Positions 38,943-47,834 are shown, numbered from the stretch's first letter. The stretch is 64,000 nucleotides of DNA from Phycisphaerae bacterium (GCA_030372985.1 JAUCQB010000256.1:58066-122065); one strand, 5' to 3'. The notes: generated by a model not told the origin, from the sequence alone. Numbers and translations: made by a program.

Positions 38943-38983
38943 GTAGGGCAGCGTCGAGGTCGCTTCGGCGACCGAGACCTGCC
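38943..38983 (+). repeat. REP-like element, GTAG head (variant core)
   Basis: GTAGGGCAGCGTCGAGGTCGC, then TTCGGCGACCGAGACCTGCC. The core GGTCGC-TTCG-GCGACC is a perfect six-base stem with a UUCG-type tetraloop. Head and tail match the copies at 8829, 13132 and 52004, but the inner stem differs while staying self-complementary, as expected if the hairpin shape is kept by selection or by the mobilising enzyme. Confidence 0.75.
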
Positions 38984-39102
38984 GTCGCCGCTCTCTCAGT
39001 GGTAGGGCGGGCTTTGCCCGCCAGCCCGGCTATCTGCTGAGACCTGCCGTCGTCACTCTTTCAGTGGTAGGGCGGGCTGTGCCCGCCAGCCCGGCTATCT
39101 GC
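38975..39102 (+). repeat. 65-bp tandem duplication carrying a GTAG-GGCGGGC hairpin
   Basis: Two adjacent copies (38975-39039 and 39040-39102) begin AGACCTGCCGTCG and contain TCAGTGGTAGGGCGGGC, then a GCCCGCC arm and CAGCCCGGCTATCTG. They differ at a handful of positions. Each has a GTAG head (39002, 39067) before GGCGGGC-nnn-GCCCGCC. The second copy runs into the last codons and stop of the gene that ends at 39095. Confidence 0.75.
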
Positions 39103-40675
39103 GCCCTCGCCCCTCGCTGCGACCAGTTCCAGGGAGAGGAAACTCGCTCTCGCCGGGCTGCGTGGTCGAGTAGTAGTAGTTGGTGCGACGTCTGATACCG
39201 GGCGGCGAGATGTCGATTCGCAGGGGGGCGTTGACGAAGTCCCAGGTCGTGAGCTTCTCGTCGGACTGGAAAACGTGGGTGATTTCAGCTTCCTGCGAAA
39301 AGCGATCGTTCGTCCCCTCATACTGTTGCGGTCTCCAATCAACGCGGTACGTGTGTTTCAGGATCTGCCTACGATTGCCCATCTCCGGCCGTTCGAGAAG
39401 CACGATCTCGTCCGCGGATGGGTCATATCTCACCGCCCCGACAGCAAAGGGCATGCTGATAGCGTCGATGTCGTGGTCGACGAGTTCCCACGCCCCTTGG
39501 TTGATCGGCTTTGCCGGTTGTGAAGCGGCATCTTCCGCGAGAATGTGCAGCTTTGTGTAGAACTCCGGTGTTCGCACCCCATATCGGGGTCCGGAAAAGA
39601 GCGACAGGCGGTACTGCCTTTCTCCCCTGCGGATCTTGGCTTCTCGGAAATGCCCGCAAGCCAGGCACTCGTCATATCTTGGGCGATTGGGAGCGATGAA
39701 CTCCGCTCCGCCAATCGCCGCGATCACAATCCGACGAGGCACAATCTCTGCCTGCAGGATCGCATCGTCCTGACCAGCCTCGTCAGGTAGCGTGCTCGCG
39801 ACAGCCTCCACAGCCCCTGTGCCCGGCCGGGTATGAGCCAACTTCAGTTCCCACCCGAAGTCTTTGAAGATATTGACGAGTTCTTTCCGCGTAGCTTCGC
39901 CACGCACGCTCATGGTGAGATCGACGGTTGGCGGAAGGCCCAGGGTTACCTCAGTGCTCATCCAGCGAATGCGCGGCCACGCTGCTTCAAAACGGGCAAT
40001 CTGATCGTTATACCCCATGAATGCGAACAACATTGCCTCAGGCATCACGAGCATCAGAGGAGCGAAGACAAGCAACTCGTCAGGTTTTGTCGTTGAGCTC
40101 GGATTGGGCACGAGGATCGAACTCAACGATGCTCCCGCGGTGGCTGACAAAGCCTCTCGCAGCCGTTCGTCTGGGGCTACAGGCGATCTGGTGCGCAGGA
40201 TGCTTCCTTCCTCCCACAGCACGAGCCATGAGCCGATCCGACGGGTTCTGCCCGGTTGTGACTCGGAGGGACGCAACCAGGGAAAAAGCGAATAGACTGC
40301 GCCGGCTATCTCTGTCTCGGAGACCCGATCTCCTTGCAGGCGAATCAGTGTGACGGATTTCCCTTGCCACTGTATTTCCCCTGGGATTGCTGGGAGCACA
40401 TCGAAGATCAGAGCAATCTCCCGGCCGCCTGCCTGACGGAATTGCTCGATCGCCCCAGGTATGGCTTCGACCCGATCGGCAATTTCAGAGTCGAGCTTTC
40501 GTAGAAGAAGATAGGCCACGGTTGTCTGAGCGTCAGCGGGGTCGATCCTTGTGAGATCGATCCGATGGATCGCCACGGTGTGTTCGCTCAGCAGTTCTTC
40601 TGGCAATGGGACGGTATCGGTCGTGGGGGCGCCCGCAATCGCGAGCCAGCACATGAGCAGGAAGGTCTGTGCCAC
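39095..40675 (-). CDS. secreted hypothetical protein
   Basis: Unrecognised protein of 526 aa. GTG 40675 is preferred: GGAG lies seven bases upstream and the product then begins with a signal peptide (VAQTFLLMCWLAIAGAP). The frame is open to an ATG at 40717. The mature part is mixed alpha/beta without membrane helices. Segments such as ELLVFAPLMLVMPEAMLFAFMG and CLACGHFREAKIRRGERQY give no family match by eye. The C-terminus ends in a basic tail (GRSEGRGRR), and the last bases overlap a REP-like tandem repeat. Confidence 0.65.
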   Translation of the reverse strand: MAQTFLLMCWLAIAGAPTTDTVPLPEELLSEHTVAIHRIDLTRIDPADAQTTVAYLLLRKLDSEIADRVEAIPGAIEQFRQAGGREIALIFDVLPAIPGEIQWQGKSVTLIRLQGDRVSETEIAGAVYSLFPWLRPSESQPGRTRRIGSWLVLWEEGSILRTRSPVAPDERLREALSATAGASLSSILVPNPSSTTKPDELLVFAPLMLVMPEAMLFAFMGYNDQIARFEAAWPRIRWMSTEVTLGLPPTVDLTMSVRGEATRKELVNIFKDFGWELKLAHTRPGTGAVEAVASTLPDEAGQDDAILQAEIVPRRIVIAAIGGAEFIAPNRPRYDECLACGHFREAKIRRGERQYRLSLFSGPRYGVRTPEFYTKLHILAEDAASQPAKPINQGAWELVDHDIDAISMPFAVGAVRYDPSADEIVLLERPEMGNRRQILKHTYRVDWRPQQYEGTNDRFSQEAEITHVFQSDEKLTTWDFVNAPLRIDISPPGIRRRTNYYYSTTQPGESEFPLPGTGRSEGRGRR

Positions 40676-40830
40676 AGCGTTTCTCCGGCCGGAGCCTTGA
40701 GCAGGGCAGAATATCATCCGTGACGGGCACCGCGGAGCGCTTTCGTCGCGAACAGATCATACCATCGTCGTTCCGCTTTGTCAGGTGGCGCGGGATGTCC
40801 AAGACCGGGTGTCCAAAACCGTCAGGATTG

Positions 40831-40954
40831 GGGGACACCATACGTATGTCCACGCCCGCTTCGGGGGAAATCCGGTCCCTATGCCGTGAGGATGCGGTTG
40901 ACGCCGTCATGAGCGGATCTTGACGCCAGAGCAAGAAATAGTATGGTGTTCCCC
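40831..40954. mobile_element. short inverted-repeat element, possible MITE or RAYT-type relic
   Basis: GGGGACACCATAC (40831-40843) recurs inverted as GTATGGTGTTCCCC (40941-40954), identical except for one inserted base, 97 bases apart. A further partial copy, GTATGGTGGCCCCCGAT, starts about 37 bases downstream with flanking GTATCCA / CTATCCG similarity. The region lies in a 340-base gap between two minus-strand genes and has no coding frame. The ends resemble those I associate with IS200-like/REP transposase neighbourhoods, which is inference. Confidence 0.5.
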
Positions 40955-41016
40955 GATGTATCCACCGATTTATCCAGGTATGGTGGCCCCCGATCTATCC
41001 GGTCGACGGCGGCATC

Positions 41017-41742
41017 TCACTTCTTCGCCTTTATCGGGGATCGTCGTCGGTGGCCGCGGACCGGGTGGTTCCAGAGGGTGCCCGTCTCGCGATATTTTTT
41101 GACGATGATATCTACGGCCTCGGCCGGGTCGTCGGTGAGGGTGAACAGGTTCATGTCCTCGGGGCTGATGGCCTGGTACTCATCGAGAACCGTAGTCTTG
41201 ATCCACTTGATGAGCGGTCGCCAATAGTCCTTGCCCATCAGGACCACCGGAGACGGCGGAGTCTTTTGCGTTTGCAGCAGCGTCATGCTTTCGAAAAACT
41301 CATCGAGCGTCCCGAAACCGCCGGGCAGGCACACCATGGCCACGGCGTACTTCACGAACATCACTTTGCGAACGAAGAAGTAGTCGAAATCAACCTCGAT
41401 CTCGATGTAAGGGTTGGGCCTCTGCTCGTGCGGAAGAACGACGTTGAGGCCAACGGTCGTTCCGCTTGCTTCGGCTGCCCCGCGATGAGCCGCTTCCATG
41501 ATCCCGCCGCCCCCTCCGGTGATCACCGCAAACCCCGCCTCGGCAAGCCGCCGACCCACGTCAACGCCCAGCTTGTAGGTTCGCGCCCCGCGCTTGGTTC
41601 GGGCTGACCCGAAGACGGTGACCGCGGGCCCGACGCGTGCCATCACGTCGAATCCTTCGACGAATTCGGCCATGATGCGGAAGATACGCCAGGTTTCTTC
41701 AGGGCTGGTCTCAAACCGCGGCTTCGGATTGACCATATGCAT
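41017..41742 (-). CDS. LOG family protein (TIGR00730-type, cytokinin riboside phosphoribohydrolase-like)
   Basis: Rossmann-fold nucleotide hydrolase of the LOG (lysine decarboxylase-like) family, 241 aa. The double motif is intact: TGGGGGIMEAAHRGA near 76-90 and PGGFGTLDEFFE near 140-151, which bind the phosphoribosyl group. FGSARTKRG precedes them. The larger size and MVNPKPRFETSPEETWRIFRIMAEF start match the bacterial subgroup often called TIGR00730. ATG 41742 has GGGGGA upstream. Physiological substrate is unknown; AMP hydrolysis is the family activity. Confidence 0.9.
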   Translation of the reverse strand: MHMVNPKPRFETSPEETWRIFRIMAEFVEGFDVMARVGPAVTVFGSARTKRGARTYKLGVDVGRRLAEAGFAVITGGGGGIMEAAHRGAAEASGTTVGLNVVLPHEQRPNPYIEIEVDFDYFFVRKVMFVKYAVAMVCLPGGFGTLDEFFESMTLLQTQKTPPSPVVLMGKDYWRPLIKWIKTTVLDEYQAISPEDMNLFTLTDDPAEAVDIIVKKYRETGTLWNHPVRGHRRRSPIKAKK

Positions 41743-41793
41743 TGATGTTCCCCCAGTCGTCTCCTTATGACCACTATCGGCCCGCACGGCCGG

Positions 41794-42633
41794 TTATCTG
41801 AAGAGCAGGGCGATGCCCCCTGGGATCAGGTTCATCGTAAAGTGGGCAATGATGGCCGGCCAGACGGACCGCGTCCGCAGCGTGACGTACGCAACGACAA
41901 TACCGCCCGGAAGCGAGAGGCTGACTTCCATCATGTTTTGCTTGCCCAGGTGAGCAAGCCAGAACAGAATGCCGGATGTCGTCACGGCGACCAGCGACGC
42001 TCCGGTCAACCCGAACCACGGCAGCACGCGGCCGCCCTCCACCGGCTGGGCGAGCCCCAGGCAGCGCAGCGCTCGCCGCTGCCAGGTGCCTTTGACGACC
42101 GCCACGGGCACGCGATCGGGCATTCGGCGGCCGGGCAACATCAGGGCCACAAACAGCCCGCATATCAGCACATGCTCGGGCACAATGGCCAGGAGCCGCC
42201 CAAGATAAAGCCCGGCCTCGGGCCAAGACTGCGGCAGCGATATCGAGCCCGGGTCGCTCCACATGATCAGGAAACCGAATGGAATCGACAGCACCACGCT
42301 GATCGCGATCAGCCACCATCCGAGGACGTTGAACCTGCCCAGACCCAGCTCTCCCGGCTTGCGTCCAAAGGCCATGCACAAGAGAGCCGGGACCAGTGCA
42401 ATCAGGAACTGCGTCACCAGCCATCGCCAGTACGACTCACCCTGCCAGCGCCTCACTGCCCGAGGAATGCTGCTCCAGTAGTCAGTCAGTATGGGGGGAA
42501 GCCATGGGCGAGCCCAGGAGATGCCTCGGCCCCACCACGTGCAAACGTAGACGGCGCCGATGAAGAAGATCAGCACTGAGGCCATCCAGCCGGCCAGCGT
42601 GTGTGAACGGGGTGTTCCGTCTGCGCGACTCAT
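41794..42633 (-). CDS. CPBP-family intramembrane metalloprotease-like protein
   Basis: Polytopic membrane protein, 279 aa, of the CPBP (Abi, Rce1-like) family. Motifs 2 and 3 are clear: FWLAHLGK (F-x3-H) near 225 and IIAHFTMNLIPGG (H-x3-N) near 262. Motif 1, usually EExxxR, is here PEHVLICG near 162, so the second Glu and the Arg are replaced; it may be inactive or use a variant site. It follows the LOG gene's strand neighbourhood on the minus strand and lies 88 bases after the caspase-like lipoprotein. Confidence 0.8.
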   Translation of the reverse strand: MSRADGTPRSHTLAGWMASVLIFFIGAVYVCTWWGRGISWARPWLPPILTDYWSSIPRAVRRWQGESYWRWLVTQFLIALVPALLCMAFGRKPGELGLGRFNVLGWWLIAISVVLSIPFGFLIMWSDPGSISLPQSWPEAGLYLGRLLAIVPEHVLICGLFVALMLPGRRMPDRVPVAVVKGTWQRRALRCLGLAQPVEGGRVLPWFGLTGASLVAVTTSGILFWLAHLGKQNMMEVSLSLPGGIVVAYVTLRTRSVWPAIIAHFTMNLIPGGIALLFR

Positions 42634-42721
42634 GCGGATCAGGTTCCTCCGAAAGCTGAGGAGATGTCATTTATATGTGGATGCGCCGCCGATGGCAAAG
42701 CCTGGGTCCCAAGCCGGGTGG

Positions 42722-44143
42722 TCATGGACTGACCGGGTCCAGGTACCATTCATAGCCCGAGCATGTCAGGTCGATTTCCCGCTCCCACGTCTTGCCATAC
42801 CAGGGCAGACCCTCGGCGCTGAGTGTCCAGTGGCCCGGGGCAAGCGACAATGTCGTCTCTCCGTAAGCTTCATGGATCATGCTGGCCCGCGAGGCGCCGT
42901 CCGGGGTAGAAGCGGAGACGTAGATGGGGACGTCAGTACCGTTGACCACGCGCACCCCTGCCAGATCACAAAGCGGCACGTCCTCGTCGGTTTTCTCCCA
43001 GAACGCCAGATCCTGGTTCCCCTGGATTTGAAGCGTCACGGTCGTCTCGGTCGTCGGATCGAAGTACGACACGCGAGTGTTGGCGTACCAGAACTCCAGC
43101 GTCATCGGAATCGGGAAGGTTGTGTCGCACATGCCGGCGAACATCTTTCGTCCGAGCGACAACTCGGCCACGCAGAACGTCGGTTTGTCCCAGCCCAGAC
43201 ACACCCAAGCTCCACACCTGTCGATGAGTTCCGTCGCCCAGGTCCCTCGCCAACTGTTACAGAAGCCTAACCACACCATCGTTTTCTTTCCCGACGAGTT
43301 CAGCCCGCTGGTGACAAAGGCCGGGGCGACGGCCAGGTACGAGCGGACGTCACCGTGGTCGTCCGTTACCACCGGCTGAATCTGCCGCAGCGCCAGAAGA
43401 CCCTCGTACTTTATCTTGACGTCCGTCCATGTGCTCTCACCGGACACGCGATGGCCGGTCAGCAGGAAGGTGTTGGGGGCGGCGCGCAGCGGGTCAAACA
43501 TTCGAACGCCGTGGTTGTCGAAGTAGATGAGATCGTACCCGCTCAGCGAGCTGTATCGGTCGATCGTGCAGGCTTCATCGAGATAGCGTTCCGCCCTCGG
43601 CGCGTTCATCCGCTCGAAACCCGCGTCCATGGTCGACAGCATCAGGTCAGCATAGGTCTTGTAGTGAGAATACTCGGGGATCAGTACGATCGCACGGGTG
43701 ATGCGAGACTTAATGCCGACCGTCGCGGCAATGTGGAATGGCCCGTCATCCACCGGCGCGGCGCTGGCCGTGGACTCGGCTGTGATGAAGGGGTCGAGGG
43801 TGTCCGCGCTTCCTGCAAGTGGATCGAGCAGAAGCATGCAGCATGTGCCGTTCCGATACCCGATCCAAAGGCCTTGGTCGGTTATCTCGGTTCGCTCCAC
43901 GGCTGAGTCGGAGGCGAGGGAATCGGCCATCTGCTGCTTGGCCGTCTCCGAACCCAGCGTCGCAGCGAGAGCCAGCAACTGCGTCAGCGACGTCTTGCCG
44001 GAGTCGACAGCCGTATTCCACTCCCTGGCCGAGGGTCCCTCTGGCACACTGATGTCCGGCGGCAAGCCGCCCCCACAGGCAAGCATGGTCGAGATGGCGG
44101 CGGCGGCAGCAACCAGCAGGGTGATTCGAGCGGCGCCGATCAT
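42722..44143 (-). CDS. lipoprotein with clan CD (caspase/gingipain/CHAT-like) cysteine-protease signature
   Basis: Exported lipoprotein, 473 aa, with lipobox STMLACG (Cys23). It shows the two hallmark strands of clan CD peptidases: four to five hydrophobic residues then His-Gly (YDLIYFDNHG, His211) and, 84 residues later, hydrophobics then Cys (KTMVWLGFCNSW, Cys295), followed by a Gly-Ala-hydrophobic-GW segment (CGAWVCLGWDKP). This is the order and spacing of caspase, CHAT and gingipain folds. The N-terminal part (about 30-145) is helical, the C-terminal 100 residues beta-rich. ATG 44143 has GGAGG eight bases upstream. Protease activity is inferred from pattern only. Confidence 0.6.
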   Translation of the reverse strand: MIGAARITLLVAAAAAISTMLACGGGLPPDISVPEGPSAREWNTAVDSGKTSLTQLLALAATLGSETAKQQMADSLASDSAVERTEITDQGLWIGYRNGTCCMLLLDPLAGSADTLDPFITAESTASAAPVDDGPFHIAATVGIKSRITRAIVLIPEYSHYKTYADLMLSTMDAGFERMNAPRAERYLDEACTIDRYSSLSGYDLIYFDNHGVRMFDPLRAAPNTFLLTGHRVSGESTWTDVKIKYEGLLALRQIQPVVTDDHGDVRSYLAVAPAFVTSGLNSSGKKTMVWLGFCNSWRGTWATELIDRCGAWVCLGWDKPTFCVAELSLGRKMFAGMCDTTFPIPMTLEFWYANTRVSYFDPTTETTVTLQIQGNQDLAFWEKTDEDVPLCDLAGVRVVNGTDVPIYVSASTPDGASRASMIHEAYGETTLSLAPGHWTLSAEGLPWYGKTWEREIDLTCSGYEWYLDPVSP

Positions 44144-44612
44144 GGCAGAAACCTCCTCAAACGGCAGTCGCGGCGAACACGGTGTTCCCCGTCGCTGCAT
44201 CGTACATCATAACACGATGCAAGCCGGAAAGGCATCGAGAAACGGGAATCAGTTGTCCGGACTGCGGCGAGACCGATGTGGGATTGTCGACGGCGGGTCG
44301 AGCTCAGACGATGGCTGAAGCCTTGCTTCCGTTTTGATGCTTTCACGGTTGACAATCCGCTCCTCCTGGTTCTGCAGCGGCTGTCTTGTCTCCGATGCCA
44401 TCTCATTTCCGGGCCCGCAGTTGACCCCGAGTTGCATAAGAAACCCCGCAGGTGTGCGGAAAAAAGTGCTTGGATCGGGTTTGTCTCGCCGAATCACCGC
44501 TGTTTCCGGAGTTCACCGGCAGCGAGGTTCATGGGCGACGGCACAACACGGCCCATTCTCCATTCACCATTCTGCGTTCCCCGGCGTTGCCGTATGCAAC
44601 GCTGGGGTTGAT
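44144..44612. other. intergenic region without a recognised gene
   Basis: About 470 bases. A minus-strand frame at 44249-44497 is polar (TRQPLQNQEERIV) but lacks a ribosome site and family features. A short degenerate CATTCTCCATTCACCATTC run at about 44552-44574 resembles the ATTCTC array near 37140. I see no promoter or RNA gene with confidence. Confidence 0.35.
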
Positions 44613-44954
44613 TCATGACTCTGTCGGCGTTCGGATGCTGTAAAGCCACCATCGGGCCTTAGGATTTCGCCGATTGCGGGCCTGCCGTTCGCAGTAAAGA
44701 GTCATTCGCAGACCGGCATCAGTCTGTACCGTATACCAGTGTCGACGCAGGTACAGACGCCCGGTCCCGCCTTCCGGAGCGCTGGTTTTCCAGGCCTTCA
44801 GGACTGCCGTGATTGCGTACTCCCGGTTACGCCATCGGAACCGCGACGGCAGGCCGGGCTCGCCGCGGGCCATCGCCGCGATGTCGCCGGTTCCCACGGC
44901 CGGGGTGATCGGCTCGCTCACAAACTCCTCGGGCTGCAAATTCGTCATGCACAT
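44613..44954 (-). CDS. DUF6504-like small protein
   Basis: A 113-residue soluble protein. The pattern SEPITPAV, RFRWRNREYAITAVLKAWKT, LRRHWYTVQTDAGLRMTLYC and ARWWLYSI matches what I know of DUF6504, a small beta domain also found at the C-terminus of some Y-family polymerases. It could start at M1 or M3. It lies 40 bases downstream of the orphan dockerin-like frame and the agarase-like gene. Function unknown. Confidence 0.6.
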   Translation of the reverse strand: MCMTNLQPEEFVSEPITPAVGTGDIAAMARGEPGLPSRFRWRNREYAITAVLKAWKTSAPEGGTGRLYLRRHWYTVQTDAGLRMTLYCERQARNRRNPKARWWLYSIRTPTES

Positions 44955-44994
44955 AGCGTCTCGGTTCGATTCCAGGTCGCACGCTGCGCGATGA

Positions 44995-45204
44995 TCAACA
45001 TGTGCAAGCCGGGCCCGGAACCATATCCGGGCCGCTCAAGCAGGCTCTGAAGATCATGAAATCACCGGTATCGACATCGTTGTCGTCGTCGCGGCGGGCA
45101 GGCCGGCAGTCGGCGAGCGGCGGCTCGACGCCGGGTCCGCCATAAGAGGCCTGGAGGCGAGCCATGATTTCCAGATGCTGCCAGTCATTGAAGCGGTCCG
45201 TCAC
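44995..45204 (-). CDS. orphan dockerin-like module (possible gene remnant)
   Basis: A 69-residue frame starting at GTG 45204, nine bases after, and in the same frame as, the stop of the agarase-like gene. It contains MARLQASYGGPG and DDDNDVDTGDFMIFRACLSGP and ends GPACTC, which is the two-repeat dockerin-like tail of this genome with a degenerate first repeat. It has no signal peptide or catalytic part. It could be a relic of an upstream hydrolase tail, a duplicated module cut off by the TGA, or a tiny translated protein. Confidence 0.5.
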   Translation of the reverse strand: MTDRFNDWQHLEIMARLQASYGGPGVEPPLADCRPARRDDDNDVDTGDFMIFRACLSGPDMVPGPACTC

Positions 45205-45213
45205 GGCATCCCC

Positions 45214-47748
45214 TCAATGCGGGCAATCCGGGTCGGCCGGTAGCTCCGGTCCGGTGAGACATCCCGCAAACAGCTCAAAATCATCACGGTCCACGTCTTC
45301 GTCGGCATCCAGCTTGGCGTCCAGGCAGGCGGATGCGCTCTGCTCGATGCCCGGGCCGCTGATGCACGCCTGGAAATGTCCGAAATCCTCCTGGTCCACA
45401 TCGAAGTCGATGTCAAAATCCGCCCGTGAGTTGCGGGGGGTGATGCTGATGCTGTCGAGCCAGATCGTCAGCCGCTGGTCCCACGGGATATTCATCGTGG
45501 TCGCGGACATGTCCACGTAAAACTCGATGGACGCGATGTCGCGGGCGTGCGGTTGTGTTAGCGGTAGCGTCAGGTTCCTCCAGGTCAGCGGCGTCAGCGA
45601 GCCTTCAGGATCGATCCTCGCATCCAGAATGATCGTTTCGTCACTGTCTTTGACCCGAAGTGATACGTATTGTGACGCGACGGTCATCACTCCCGTCCTG
45701 TCAACTGCCCGTTCGGGTCGTATATCGAAGGCGATCTGGTTGCCACGAGGCCGGTAGAGAGCCGGCCCGACGTATTGCCAGACAATCTGTCCGGTCTCGG
45801 TGTTCTTCAGGCCGGTCTCCTTGTTCAGGCTGTTTTCGGTGAAGACGACCCGGGCCGATGACTGGCCGGAGGTCTTCTCATCCGTGTCGCGGAAGGCCCA
45901 TGCCGTTCCGTCCCAGCCGTCATCTTCAAGCGAAACATTCCTCCACCCGGCCAGGTTCTCGAATCCCAGAGCCTCGGCCCAGGGAATCGAGGCCGCGCTT
46001 GTGCTGACCTCGAATCGGCGGGCATCGTTGTACTTGCCGCTGCGCCCGGCGGTGTCCGTGGCCGCAACGCACCAGTACCACCAGCCTTGCGCCAACGAAG
46101 AGGAGGGTGTGTAATCGGTCGCGGTGATCCCGGGCACGACCGTGGTCTGTGCCTCCGGGAAGCATTTCTCGGGCGAAATCAGCAGTGTGTAGGAGGCTGC
46201 ACCGTCGACGGCGCCCCACGCGAACCACGGCTGCGGCGATTGCCGCGATCCGTTCGCGGGATTCACGCCGCTCGGAGCACTCAGAAGCTGCAGTGGCGCA
46301 CCCTCGACGAGATAGCCGTAGACCTGCGAGTTGAAGGTGTGCATGATGTCCAGGGCCGTCAGATACGGCTCGTCCTTCACGTTGAACAGACCGAAGTTGG
46401 CTTTTTCGCCGTCTGTTCGCCCGAGGCCGGACTCGTCGTAGTACTGGAACCACTGCGCCCCAAGAAACGGATGAACCGGCATGCCGCCGGCAGGATCGGT
46501 AAAGGAGAAATCCATCAGGATCTTCATCTGGTTGTAGTAGAACTCGCCTCGATCACGCTGGTAGGTGCGCCAGCCGGGGTTGACCGCGAACTGCGTGTCG
46601 TTGGCCCAGGTCGCCCACTCCGTGACCATGAGCGGTTTGCCGGCGGCTGTGAAGATGCGACTGAACAACTGATGGGCCGCTTCGAGGGCTGCGTTGTCGT
46701 GATAAGTATTGACGGCCACGATATCGCAGTATTGGCCGGCCTTCTTCCAGATGCGGGCGTTGCATGCCTGGTGCTCGGGGTAATTCACGTCGTACGCCGT
46801 GGTCCAGAGTGCCCAGCGGGCGCTGAACACCAGGTGGTTCGGGTCGTATCCGCGCATGGCCGCTGAGCAGATGCTGTAGTACTTGTCAGCGATATCCTCG
46901 GCAAAGTCCTTCTTGTCCTCAAAAATGGCCGGATGGACAGGATCGTTGGGAATCTCGCTCACATTGAGGGCCGAGGTGCTCTCGGATCCGGTGAAGCTGG
47001 TGAGCGACGTCCCGTAAGCGGCGTTGAGGTCTTCGATGGTCGCGTACTTGCCAGGCAGAAACATGCCTGCCCAGTACTGCTTGCCGTAGGTGGTTGCCGG
47101 CAGGGCGATGAAGCATTCCGGTAAGGTGGGCCCGGCTCCCCAGTATCCGCCGCCGACCCATCCAAGCTCATTGTCGGGGAATGCGCCGATCCTGTAGCGA
47201 TCGTTCGCGTAAGCGGCCAGCGACTGGGCTACCTGATCGGCTGCCTGGGCGAACTTCGGGTCATAGACGTCTGCGAAGCCATTGCCGACTCGCGGGGCGC
47301 CGAGGTTGTGCGCCTGCCCGGTGGTCCACAGCACGGCCACACTCTCACTCACGTTGGCAATTCGCTGGCACCAGCCTCCGAGGCTGTTGAATCCCCATCG
47401 CTGCATGTTCGCCTTGACGGCCGCTTCCCAGGCTGCATTGCTGCCGTTGTACTTGGCCTTGTTGCAGTACGGATTCGGGTAGGAGTTCAGCGGCGGACAG
47501 TAGCCGCCCCAGGTGTCGTTGTAGTTGGCCGTGTCAAACGCCAGGGAAATGAAAACATGATTGTCGGGAGTGATCAGGTAGTAACGGCCTGCGATCTTCT
47601 CAACGCGGAAGTAGCCGCTGGTGTTGTTGCCGGTCCATCCGGCGTACCCGCCATACGCGTCCAGGTCCTGGGCGAGTGCCGGGTCGCTGCTCACCAGAAG
47701 CAGGCATACAAGCTGGCAGATTCCTGCGTGTATGAGAGATTGCCTCAA
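45214..47748 (-). CDS. secreted agarase-like glycoside hydrolase (GH50/GH-A) with dockerin-like tail
   Basis: Exported polysaccharide hydrolase, 844 aa. After a signal peptide (CLLLVSSDPALA), the motif RYYLITPDNHVFISLAF and MQRWGFNSLGGW are those of GH50-type beta-agarases. Probable acid/base Glu194 (PDNELGW) and nucleophile Glu377 (MVTEWATW). A Fn3-like domain (about 500-590), a jelly-roll carbohydrate-binding region (about 600-770) and two Asp-rich repeats (DFDIDFDVDQEDF, DADEDVDRDDF) with CISGP/CLTGP follow. TTG 47748 has GGAGGG seven bases upstream. Substrate is probably a red-algal or related galactan (inference). Confidence 0.8.
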   Translation of the reverse strand: MRQSLIHAGICQLVCLLLVSSDPALAQDLDAYGGYAGWTGNNTSGYFRVEKIAGRYYLITPDNHVFISLAFDTANYNDTWGGYCPPLNSYPNPYCNKAKYNGSNAAWEAAVKANMQRWGFNSLGGWCQRIANVSESVAVLWTTGQAHNLGAPRVGNGFADVYDPKFAQAADQVAQSLAAYANDRYRIGAFPDNELGWVGGGYWGAGPTLPECFIALPATTYGKQYWAGMFLPGKYATIEDLNAAYGTSLTSFTGSESTSALNVSEIPNDPVHPAIFEDKKDFAEDIADKYYSICSAAMRGYDPNHLVFSARWALWTTAYDVNYPEHQACNARIWKKAGQYCDIVAVNTYHDNAALEAAHQLFSRIFTAAGKPLMVTEWATWANDTQFAVNPGWRTYQRDRGEFYYNQMKILMDFSFTDPAGGMPVHPFLGAQWFQYYDESGLGRTDGEKANFGLFNVKDEPYLTALDIMHTFNSQVYGYLVEGAPLQLLSAPSGVNPANGSRQSPQPWFAWGAVDGAASYTLLISPEKCFPEAQTTVVPGITATDYTPSSSLAQGWWYWCVAATDTAGRSGKYNDARRFEVSTSAASIPWAEALGFENLAGWRNVSLEDDGWDGTAWAFRDTDEKTSGQSSARVVFTENSLNKETGLKNTETGQIVWQYVGPALYRPRGNQIAFDIRPERAVDRTGVMTVASQYVSLRVKDSDETIILDARIDPEGSLTPLTWRNLTLPLTQPHARDIASIEFYVDMSATTMNIPWDQRLTIWLDSISITPRNSRADFDIDFDVDQEDFGHFQACISGPGIEQSASACLDAKLDADEDVDRDDFELFAGCLTGPELPADPDCPH

Positions 47749-47834
47749 CTACAAACCCTCCAGCATCATGGTCTCCGCGAGCATGAGTCACATTGTATCA
47801 CGAGCGGGGGTTCAGGGGAAGCTTTTTGAGACGC

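Noticed and set aside
44249..44497. 82-residue minus-strand frame between the caspase-like lipoprotein and the DUF6504-like gene.
   Set aside because: No ribosome site, no family pattern, and low-complexity flanks.
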